From assembly GCF_000315625.1 (NCBI RefSeq), contig NW_005434533.1, positions 96,468-160,467 of the forward strand: 64,000 bases of DNA, written 5' to 3'. Under the pieces are notes generated by a model that saw only the letters and a program-made list of their open reading frames with translations, made no database searches and was not told the origin of the DNA. The position numbers and the translations under genes were made by a program. Positions 27,273 through 37,321 of the stretch are shown in pieces (within the stretch, counting starts at the first letter, position 1; each line of letters starts with the position of its first letter). Origin of the DNA: Guillardia theta CCMP2712. Lineage: Eukaryota > Cryptophyceae > Pyrenomonadales > Geminigeraceae.

Positions 27273-29146
27273 ATGGCGTACGGAGACCTGGAGAGGCGCA
27301 GGACGCGCGTGTTTGCGATGGCAGGAGGCTCCTTCCTCATTGCCCTGGCATGCCTGAACATGATGGCAAGCTTCAAGAGCACGAGGACGACCATGCTCAA
27401 GTCCAAGGTCCCTTGCTGCTCTCCATCTCTGTCTCGGTCCCTTCCTCTCCTCCCGATCGACTGCAGATCAGCTGCATCTCCGGCTCCTGCTGCTCCCATG
27501 TGTTATCATTCCCGCTCTTATCAGATTCTCCTTTGTATGCCTGCCATTCATGTTCTTGGTTGCTCGCAGATGGACCCGTACGTGAGCTCCCGCGCTGCCA
27601 GGAGTGATCTCAACAGCTACTTCGACAAGCTGCCAGTTCACAAGGGCAAGAGGTGAGAAGCCCTTGCAACGATCTCCTCCTCACTTGCTTCCAGGATGGG
27701 CATCTCTGCTCGTCGTGCCCGCATGCAGCTGAACAGCATCTTCCAGCAAGGTGAGCGTTGCTCCTTGCTTTCTCGAGGCCTCGCATGATTTTCTCTAGAC
27801 CCTTCTGTGATGCATCAGGCGAAGGCTCTCAACCAGAGAGTGAGGAGGCAGGTGGTTCAGGACCTTGCCTTCAGCTCCAAGAACGCCAAGGACGACATCG
27901 ACTCCTACTTCGATTCGATGCAGCCCGAGACGCACAAGTACTCCTACCACCACCACCAGCACGACAAGTCTGATGCCGATGAGGTCCAGTGTGCTTGCTG
28001 CCTCTCGTCTCTGATGGGAAGAACAGGGCTTGAGCCACGCTCAGCTCCAGGAGAGACTCGTCAAGTTCAAGAAGCAGAACCCTGAGTTCGCCAAGAAGGT
28101 GGAGGAGGTTGACCACAGCGCTCTCGTGCTGCCCATGGACTTATCCGCATGCTTCCAGGCGCATGCGATGTGGATGAAGAACCACAAGGCTCCTCCTAAG
28201 ACGATGAAGGAGAAGAAGGAATACGGCGTGCTCCTGAACAAGGTTGTCTCTCCTTTTCCCCCCTCTCGCCTCATCATCTTGCAGTACGTCGGAGACATGG
28301 CGGCGATTCTTTCGGGCAAAGAGGCACCCCAGCCAGCCAAGGCTTCCAAGCCAGCCAAGGCTAGCCTCAAGTCCCAGGCGTTCAAGGCCTACATGGCACA
28401 GCATCCTGATACCAAGAAGAAGTTCATGAAGGTAAGATACAAGGAGGACGAGTGGGAAGAAAAGTACTTGGAGGGCGAAAGGAGGGAGATGGAGAGGAGG
28501 ACATAAACAAGAATGTGACGATGTTGGCAGGCTCAGGGAATTTTCTTGAAGAAGTATGGTCACTTGCCGCAGAACGATGGAGAGAAGCAAACGTTCAAGG
28601 CTCTGCTCAAGAAGTACGTCGGACATCTCGACATCTCGGTTAAGAAGACGCTTGGCAAGGGTAAGAGGCCTGGAGGGACTTGACAGGCATGGAGTATGGC
28701 GAGTGAGGTGGAAGGGTGGAGGGATCAGGGAGAGGAACTCTCAGGGATGGGGGGATTCATGTCTTGCCATCCGCTCATGTTCCCCGACAGATTCCGCGGA
28801 CGTGAAGTCTGGAGCTGACGACAGCACCGCCAGCAAGGTGCGAGGAGGAGGAGGCAAAGGTTGCTGGCTCGAGCATGCTGATCGTTTAGCGCAGGTGGAC
28901 GATGAGACGAAGCAGAAGATGTTGAAGACGATGGAGAAGAAGGACCCAACACTCCAGCAGAAGCTCAAAGAGGTCGGACGAGGTGTAGTTCGTGATGTGC
29001 CTGACATGCTCTTGAAGGCCCACGACGTCTGGATCAAGACCGGCCATAAGGGACCCCCCAAGAATGCAGAGGAGGAGAAGCAGTACAGGAAGCTCCTCGA
29101 CCAGATGGTCGGCGAGGAGAGGACCAAGGCTGTCAAGTCCATGTAA
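27273..29146 (+). CDS. Unknown membrane-anchored protein with three degenerate W-H-PP repeats
   Basis: Nine exons: 27273-27407, 27570-27652, 27695-27750, 27799-27983, 28027-28242, 28285-28431, 28531-28660, 28791-28837, 28895-29146, giving 416 aa. An N-terminal hydrophobic segment (MAGGSFLIALACLNMMA) could be a signal anchor. The rest is Lys-rich and helical. Three similar blocks are visible: HAMWMKNHKAPPKT..KKEYGVLLNKYV, KKYGHLPQNDGEKQTFKALLKKYV and HDVWIKTGHKGPPKN..EKQYRKLLDQMV. A short related element (DDIDSYFDSMQ; SDLNSYFDKLP) occurs twice near the start. I do not recognise the family. Confidence 0.7.
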
Positions 29147-29247
29147 ACATTGAGATCCTTTACTTGGCTCTCCCCCTATTCCTCCCCTGCTACCCGCCTC
29201 CTCGCCCTCGGGCACTTGTGCGCCAGTGTTAACTCCCCCCAACGTCG

Positions 29248-29334
29248 TCATGTCTTCTTGCCACCCTTTATCCCACCCAGCACGCCAGTGTGGGCTGGAC
29301 GGAGTTTGCGCAGTTCCTACAAAGTTGATCAGGG

Positions 29335-29410
<76 letters not shown>

Positions 29411-32400
29411 CCTGTGCGAGGACGCAGTTGGCTTCATCCATCTCAGCCAGTCGGATCTTGCTGGTCGTGAGCTCGTGTATGAGATCCTCGTACTGACAGC
29501 AGTCGTCAAGGAATGGTGGAGTACGTAGAGAGAGGGGGAAGGAAAGGAGGCCGACGAAGAGTATAGCAAGGAGGAGGAGGAGGAGGAGGATGAAGGGCTA
29601 GACACTCACTTCAGGCTCGAGCTCCTTGAGCCTCTCAGATCGCTGTTGCAGGTCCTGCAAGTGAGTTAGAGAGGCCTTACTCGCTTCCTCGAGCATACCG
29701 GCAGGTTCACTTCCTGCCAGTGCCTGAAGTTGTCCAGCTCCTCCTCCACTTTCACCCTCCGTATGTTGGACTCTAGCAGCTGCTCTTCCAGTGTCGCCTT
29801 CTCTTCCTCCCACCGGCTCGTCTTCTCCCGCAGCTCTGCCTCCTGCAGCCGAACCATCTTCTGCATGCCCTCGTATACTTCCTTCCTGCCCCTCAGCTCC
29901 TCGACCTCCTTCTCCAGCTTCTCCGCATGCTGCAACGCCCGCGAGAGCTCGGCCGTCTGCCTCAGCCCGACACGCGCGACCTCGAACAAGTTTTCCAGCT
30001 CGATCAGGTGGCGGCGAATGCCGGAGAGCACAGCTTGTCCCTTCACCTCCTCCTCCGACGGCATCCCCGCCATCAGGCCCCGTAGGCTCGAGTGCTTGAG
30101 GACCAGAGGAGAAGAAGCCCCCGCCTGTGATGCTCCCACGACTGCGAGCAGACGCTCCCTGTCCCGCAGCAGCTGCTCCACCTCCTCAGCATCCACCTCC
30201 TTCCCGCTTGAGAGCCTGACGACGCCTCCTCCTCCACCCCCTTCCAACCGACCCGCCGAGTCAGTCTGTGTGCCGGCCTCGCACATCTCTGATAGGATGT
30301 GGGCGAGGGAGGGAGCAGCGGAGCCAGTGAAGCTCGTGTTGCGGACCAAGGGGGCGGCCTCTGCATCCTCTGTGAGATGCCTCGGAGACGAGCTGGAGCC
30401 CGCAAACTTCTCGAGCAGGAGGCGCTGCCGCAGCTTCGCCTCGTTGACCCTCAGGCGCGTCTGGCGGCCCCTCACCATCTTCTGCAGGAGGGTCGCTGAC
30501 CCCCTCTTCTCCCTCAGCCTCTGCACCTCCTCGTTCCTCCGCAAGCAGCTGCCCAGCTGCTGGACGGCAGACAGCTCCATCAGCCTCTTGATGTGCTTCT
30601 GCTGGGCTGCAGCTCGGCGAGCCCGAGCCTCTAGTTCCTCTGCCGCTCTCCTCCACGCTTTCATCGAGCTTGTCCTCCTCCTCCTCACGCTCCCCTGCAG
30701 CAGTGCCGCCGCGTCCGTCAGATGGTGGGAGAGCACCTCCTCCAGCCGCGCCAGGACCCCTCCCTTCATGAAGATCTTGTGCTTCCCCAGCTGGTACAGG
30801 GACGAGTCTGAGCAGAAGTCCAGCAGGATGCTCCTGCTCTGCTCCCGCGCCTCCTCCAGGGTCTTGACGTGGCTGCCGCGGACAAGCATGCGGTAGCGGG
30901 TGGCGAAGTCGAGGAAAGAGATCCTGGAAGGATACCCTGCCTGCGCGATCTTCACTGCAGCGTACACCCCCGAGCATCGCAACTGGTGGTCGACCATCCC
31001 AGCATGCAGCAGCAACGGCGCCTTGGCCGCGTTGGGTTTGATGCAGCGGACGAAGGTCGGGCGAGTCCTCGCAAGCGTCTTCATGAGCTGCTGCAGCTGC
31101 TCGCGGAACTTGGCAGACACGCTGATGTGCTGGGAAGCCTTGGAGCCGAGTTGTCTCCCCATTTGGCGGGACTTGGAGGAGGAGGAGGAGGAGGAGGAGG
31201 AGGAGGGGGAGAACATGTCCTTGATGATGGAGACTCGAGAGCTGGCGAGGAGCTCGGTGAGGTCAGAGTAGAGCTGGTCCTTGTTCTTGTCGAGGAAGCC
31301 GAGCACGAGATACTCGACGGAGCCGGCAGAATGCTTGACGAGGAAGGACGTGTGCTTCAGCTTCGGCTGCGTGAAGTCCTTGGACGACGCATGCTTCTTG
31401 CTGAGCACCTGCCGGGACGGTGAGGAGAATGTTATCCGAAGAGAGGGAGGAGAGAAGAGCAGGGATCTGATGGATGAAGGAGCGGAACAGACGACAGGAG
31501 CTAAAAGTGAAGAATGATGAGGGGGGAGGAAACGAGTCAATGAACAAGGAGGGAGGGAGGGGCAGGAAAGGGAGGGAGGGGCAGGAAAGGGAGGGAGGGG
31601 CAGGAAAGGGAGGGCAAGGAGTGAAAGGTCTACCTGCAAGAAGGACGAGTCTGTAGCTGTTGCAAACAAACACTGGTCGTCCAATATGGGCAGGATGCCC
31701 TCCGGCTTTCCCTCTAGCAGCTCCAGCACAGACAAGTTGTCCTCGTAGTCCACACGGACCCACTCCACCTCCTCTGCTGCGTACTCCTCCTGCTCGCTAG
31801 AAAGCATCTGGTCGTTGAAGTACCTCTGCAGCTTCTCGTTGGCATAATTGATACAGAGCTGCTCGAACCCATTCTCCTCCAGAATCTCGAAACCAAAGAT
31901 GTCGAGGAGCCCGATGCATCCAACGGAGGAGGAGGAGGAGGAGCCGCTGACCTGAGCCGAAAGGACCTCGTTGATCCTCTCCAGCAGCCAGTCAAAGAGC
32001 CTCGTGTAGAGGGCGCGAGAAACAGCATCGCGCGATAGGATTGCCTCCATCCTGCTCTTCGGGACCTTAAAGGCCGTCAAAAACTACCGACATGGACCTC
32101 TCTCCCTTTCTCCCCTCCCCAGCCCCCCCCCCTCTCCTCTTCCTCCTCCTCCTCTGACTTCCTCCTCTCACCTGCAAGACTTCCAGTCCAGCCTTGATCT
32201 TCCTCTGGCACAACGCTGTCCGAGCATCCGCTGGTTCCAACCCGAGCACACGGCATGCCACGTCCTCTGCTCCATCGTTCATGGTCCCCGACCCGTCCTT
32301 GAGCGCTCCGAACTCGATGTCTCCGAGGTGCAAGATACCAGCAAGAATTCGCCAGATCCCCTCCTGGGCTGTAGGTGGAATCCCGACGGAGGACAGCGCG

Positions 32401-33573
32401 TTCTTGGTGGTGCGGAAGTCGGCGGAGTCATCAACGCCGGGGATGGAGAGGCACTTGCCCTGCCTTGAGAACTTGTGGGCTGATGCTGCCGACAGCTTGA
32501 GGACGGCAAGCATGTCCTCTCCTGCTCCCGCGCAGAGCTGATAGAAAATGTGATAGTTTCTCTCCCCCTCCGCCTGATGCGTGACCCTCGATTTCTCAAG
32601 GAGGTAGTGCTCGATGTACGCCTCACTGATGCGGTGGCTCTTGGTCACGTGGATGCGGATGAACTTGCCAAACCTCGAGCTGTTGTCGTTCCTGATCGTC
32701 TTTGCGTTGCCAAACGCTTCTGTCAGAGGGTTTGTCTGCAGGAAAACTCTCTCCATGCTCTTCTCCCCTCCCTCGTCCTCGCTGCTCCTGTCTCCTCCCG
32801 TGCCATCGCCGCTTTCCATGTTCCAGAAGGCGAGGTAGCGCATGATGGACTTGGCAGCCTCAGTCTTCCCTGCTCCGCTCTCCCCGCTGATCACGATGGA
32901 CTGGTCCATCTTATCTCGAAATAGAGACTGCAACGCGCTTTCCGCCGCTGCAAACACGTGCGGGTCCTTCTCGCTGACATTGGAGCCCCGGTAGGAGGAC
33001 ATGGTCGAATCATCGTACAGCCCTGCGATGGGTTGGAACGGGTTGATGGAAATGAGCAGCGGGCCTGTGTAGGTGTAGATCAGGCCAGCTCGGAAGCGAA
33101 CAACCAGATTGTGAAGGAGGCAGGGAGCACTGAGTTCAGAGAGGCGGCACATGTCGGCTACTCCATCGAACCGGGAGGGGTTGGCGAGGAAGACGTCCTC
33201 TAGCTGAACCTGCTTCGTCAGCGGCACCTTGCCGCTTGGGAACGTCTCTCCTACTTTGATCATGAAGGTCGGGTGTGAAGGGTTAACATGCTCGTCCAGA
33301 ACGTCCTCGACCTGTCCAAGCTCCCACCTGCTCTCGTTTCAACTCCATCACTCCTAACGAATGCACGTACCTGGTGATCAGCTTGATACATCCCTGCGAG
33401 AGCTCCTTCCTCCTCGAGCCCTCTTCCCCGCCCTCCAGCTTCGCATCGGCTGGATGCTGAGGCCTCCATGGGTAAAGCGGAGCACCAGCATTGCGCACGA
33501 TCTCGACGTCGTCCTGTGTGCGGATCCAAACGACAGAGCGCTTGGTTGGGTGTAGGAGATTTGAGCCTGACAT
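29248..33573 (-). CDS. Unconventional myosin heavy chain
   Basis: Seven exons on the minus strand: 33371-33573, 32172-33327, 31634-32065, 29699-31408, 29610-29654, 29412-29492, 29248-29316, giving 1231 aa. The motor follows a short N-terminal extension: P-loop GESGAGKTEAAKS, switch I NDNSSRFGKF, switch II DIFGFE, and the strut/actin-binding part FVRCIKPN with LRCSGVYAAVKIAQAGYPSR. One or two IQ-like motifs follow (ALLQGSVRRRR; ATLLQKMVRGRQTR), then Glu-rich coiled coil to the end (GGIKGGKKT). It moves on actin; the class is not assigned. The last intron holds a (GGAGCA)n repeat. It converges on the 27273 gene with 101 bp between stops. Confidence 0.92.
29336..29409. repeat. (GGAGCA)n hexamer in the last myosin intron
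   Basis: About twelve copies of GGAGCA on the plus strand, immediately inside the donor of the final myosin intron on the minus strand. The same hexamer, in the other orientation, is translated in the gene at 47598-50691. Confidence 0.95.
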
Positions 33574-34388
33574 GCTTGCGGGGAGAGAAAGGAGGAAAGA
33601 TCTGCTAGCTGAAGGGGTCAAAATGAAAGCAGGACCGTATCGCGCATTATGTTCATATCCTTCAGTTCCTTATCTGTGGCAGGCATCAGTCAGTGAATCT
33701 TCAAGGAAAAATGTTGTCCATCAATGTTTTCCTTCCTCTGCGCACCTTATCTCCGCAATCCTATCACCCTGTCTACCTACATCAACTCAAGTCCTGGCTC
33801 CCTCCCTCTCCTGGCTCTCTTCCACAGCGTCATACTTCCTCCCTCCCTTCCTCCATCTCTTCCGCCTTCCCTCATCGTTCTCCTTCACTTCCTCGTAAAA
33901 TCTCTTGCTCGCGTCTACCCTTCCTGCTCCTCCCCATCCTCCCTCCCACTTCGTCATCGCCACCGGTTCGACCTATGAGCATTTTCCCCTCTGAATGTGG
34001 GGGGATGAGGGTAAAAGAATGAGGGTGATGATTTTGTGAGAATGAGGGTGATGAAATTGAGATGGGATGAGGGGGGATAAGGGAGTCAAGGAGGGTTGAT
34101 TGTAGTGTCATGCTGTGCATATATCCTTCTTTTCTTTTGAGACCGGTACTTTAGACTGCAACTTTGCCACAGAATACTGGGTGGGTATACCGCACCACCC
34201 CCTCTAATTGCACCCAATTCAAGATTCCCGACCTGGGTCATTGGGGTTACGTGTGCTTACAAGAATTGGATGACAACAGGTGGGGGTGGTGTTTATACCC
34301 ACCTTTTTCCTTCAGAATAAAGGCAAATACCTGGTAGGGTAGTATATCCCAGGAGGGGTGTATAGGGTACAAGGGGAAGCTTTCGGAC
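33574..34388. other. Intergenic, divergent promoter region
   Basis: Separates the divergent starts at 33573 (myosin) and 34389. C/T-rich DNA at 33760-33960, then GGGGGATGAGGG words (33990-34080), then GGGTGGGTATACC and GGGGGTGGTG words (34180-34300) near the start of the plus-strand gene. No gene seen. Confidence 0.45.
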
Positions 34389-36483
34389 ATGGTTGCCGGG
34401 ATTTTGGGAGGGGGGCGATGGCGGGAGGCAGCGGCTGCAGCGATGGTGATGATGATGACAGAGGATCCTTCCTATGGTTGATGAAGCATGCAGATTCTTG
34501 CCCTCGGGTATTCATTCGCCCGGGCTCATCCCAACCGGCTGGCGGGGTCGGCATGGGTGGCTGTTGTTTTATCTTGGGGATTATGGAAGAGAAAGGAGGT
34601 TCGTATAGCCTTCTCAAGTCTTTCTGATGTCCGGCGCCTTCGAGTTGCTGTAAATTTTGAACCCTCATCGCACTCTTTGTTTTCAGGATCTTGTGAAGGA
34701 CCTTGAAGGGATTGAATTTGTTCCCTGGACGCAAGTAGAAGCGTTTGCAAGCGAGATGCTGGTGGTGAGAAGAAGATTCGAATCAGACAGTCTTCGAGTC
34801 ATACTAACACGGTGTTTGTATTGTAGTTGGATTGTACACATTCGACACTCGACTGCCTGACGCACCATAGGGTATGTCGCCGAATTATGTTCTTGGAATT
34901 GAAAGTATTCTTTGTGAAGTCGCAACTTTGCAGATGCCTTCTGCCGCTCCAGCAGCGATAGCGGGGGACACAACATCAGCCATGGTGCTCAGTGCTGTGA
35001 AGCAAGGGCATAAGATCCTCTCCTGCCACAAGAAAGTCTCGGTCAACCATTTCGACATCGACGCTTTCATCAGCGTGTGGAGCGCCTGCAACCCGTCCCT
35101 CACCAAGGACTTCTTCGATGCGCTGCTTCAGGCAGCGGCCATCGGCGACTTCAGAGAGTTCGATCAGACTCAGCTCGGATCGGACCTGGGGCTCAAGATC
35201 TGCTGCTGGATCAACACGATGGAGAGGTGGGACCGGCACATCGCGTGCCGACGGCTAAAGACTGTGAACAGGCGACTGTTCTCGCGTCCTTTTGAGGACG
35301 GGGACGAGGACAAATGGCCATACTTCATGCAGGAGGTGAGAGCTGATCTTGTTGTTCAAACATGCCTGGCGACTGATGGGAGGCTAGGGCCGTTTCTTGC
35401 ACTTCCTGAGGAACCCTGACGAGCACGAGGAGGAGTGGAAAGAAGAATATTCGAGGTGATTATATTCCAGGAGAGCGATGAGAGGGCGTTACTTGGTTCT
35501 TCTAGGGTCAAGAGCGATCTTGTTTCCATCGAAGAGCTCGGAAGAATCCGATGGTAACTCTTCGGCTCCCTGAAGCAGACCTGACCCGCCTGGCGTCCTT
35601 CAGTTATGACGACATCAGCCTTTGTGTCGTTCAGGTACCCGAGCCCATCCACTACTATGCTCTTTTCAGGTAAGAAATACACAATCTGTCAGCTCGTCAG
35701 TGATTGTTGTATGGAGTGTCTCGAAGGGATACGATGTGGTCTTGTCCGGTTACAGCAGAAACCGACATGAGATTGAGCAGAAATACACTCAGGTGTACCT
35801 CCACTCTAAGCACGGAAAAACATTCTCTTGACTTTTCACTGGCAGTTTGTAAACCTGGCAAGTAGGAGGACGCTCCCAAGGCTGGAGTTGGCGACCCTTT
35901 GCAAGACTTTGAATGAGTTGGAGGAGTATGCAGCAAAAGGTTCATACCTTCTCGCTTGCCTTCCTAGGTCTGCTGAAAGTGCTATAGCGGCCGAGAGACG
36001 GACGATAGGAGCGATGAGGAGGCGTAGCGCGAAGAAGGAGTCTCAGATGACGTGGAAATGTGAGCGAGTGGTGGACACAGGCCCTCTTCTTCGCCTGGAA
36101 GACTCGGAGAGTCCGGAGGCGATGACTAGAGCTCAACGGTATGACTTGATGGTTGTGCTATGATGACATGCCGTCAGCTATGCCCACCCGTATGAGAGAG
36201 ACATCCAGTCCTCCAAGATCAAGTTGAACTCGATGGAAAGGTGAGACTTGTTCTCTTTGCAACGATCCCCCCTGAGGATCTGACCGTTGACCCGTTGAAC
36301 CGTCTATTCGCCGCCCGTCTCGTCGCCGTCCTCAGGCTGCTCGTCTCGTACATGACACATTCTTATAACGGCGTTACTCCGAAGCTGCGATGGACCTGGA
36401 ATGACATCCATCACTTCAACAAGAGCATCCGCTACGACAACTGGAAGGTTGATTTCGAAAGCCTCGTTACTGCCGCCCTATAG
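34389..36483 (+). CDS. Unknown 481-aa protein with HFDID motif
   Basis: Twelve exons with closing phases: 34389-34445, 34494-34598, 34687-34761, 34827-34871, 34934-35335, 35388-35455, 35506-35553, 35604-35669, 35717-35792, 35846-36138, 36178-36240, 36336-36483. An N-terminal hydrophobic stretch (SAWVAVVLSWGLW) is followed by a segment LDCTHSTLDCLTHH. The core has VSVNHFDIDAFISVW, AAAIGDFREF, VVQVPEPIHYYALFS, GYDVVLSGYSRNRHEIEQKYTQF and SRRTLPRLELATL. The HFDID..F pattern with acidic residues recalls DHH-type phosphoesterases, but the DHH triad is not seen. I treat it as an uncharacterised, probably enzymatic family. Confidence 0.7.
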
Positions 36484-37321
36484 CCTCAGCCGGCGGGGCC
36501 GCCGGGCCTGCTGGCGGCACTGCACTGTGGCTGGCGCTCTCACCACCGTTGTGAAGTGATGAGCAGTCACGAGTCTCATCAGTGATAGTTCAGTAAAGAT
36601 ATTGTTAGTTTCAAGCCTGAGCGCGGCTGCGCCGCGGGGGGGGCGGGGTAACCGGAGCACTGCCAGCCTGAGGCTGAGCCGCCGGCGCTGTGCCATGCTT
36701 GTGCGGCCATCCGATCGGTGGCATCGCCGGGATCACGGGTCCGCGGCCCGGCCGCTGCGCGGCCGGGCCTCAGTTAGTAGTAGCTGCGGCCGCGGCCGCT
36801 GGGCCTGGCACGAGAGAACGGTGCCACCAGGAGGGCCCGGGCCGCCGAGTGACCCGTGAGGCCCGGCCGGGCGACTCCGGCTGACTCGGGCGATGAGGTT
36901 AGAGGGAATGAGGGCGATGATCGTTGAAGTCTCGTGGCCACGTCAGATGGGTAGTGGTAATTTTGTGAGGGGTGGTGGGAAGTTGTAAATTGGGGGGTGG
37001 GGGTGATCATTAGCATCTCACTGGGGTGGGTACACGACTCTCAACTCCTGCGAATGTGGAACGAACTGATTTTGTTTAGCCTCAAAATTTCCAAATTTAT
37101 TTTTTTAATGAAATTAGAAAATAAATTTCATATATTAATTGAAATATTTCATAAAATCCAAACTGCTGGTATTTTCGTTCTCCCTCCTGTTCTGAGGTGA
37201 ACGATCCTGATCGTTCAGGGTGGGTGGTACCCCTGCAAGGGGAGTGTGGGGCCTCTTGAGAGGGGGTGGGGTCAACCAGGTAGCAGTAGCAAGTGACAGG
37301 GTCATCGGCCTATCTGGATCA
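36484..37321. repeat. Intergenic GC-rich repeat block then AT-rich promoter DNA
   Basis: From the stop codon to about 36880 the DNA is a GC-rich repeat (GGCCGGGCC, CATCCGATCGG, GCCGGGATCACGG) of the kind seen elsewhere in the window. From 37030 to 37170 it is AT-rich. GGGTGGGTGGTACCCC and GGGGGTGGGGTC words precede the PDI start (37220-37275). No gene seen. Confidence 0.55.

Noticed and set aside
35670-35692. A 23-nt intron in the gene at 34389
   Set aside because: A longer, 47-nt intron (35670-35716) ending ATGGAG also closes the frame (YALFS|VSKGYDVV) and matches the usual intron size, so the ultrashort intron is not needed.
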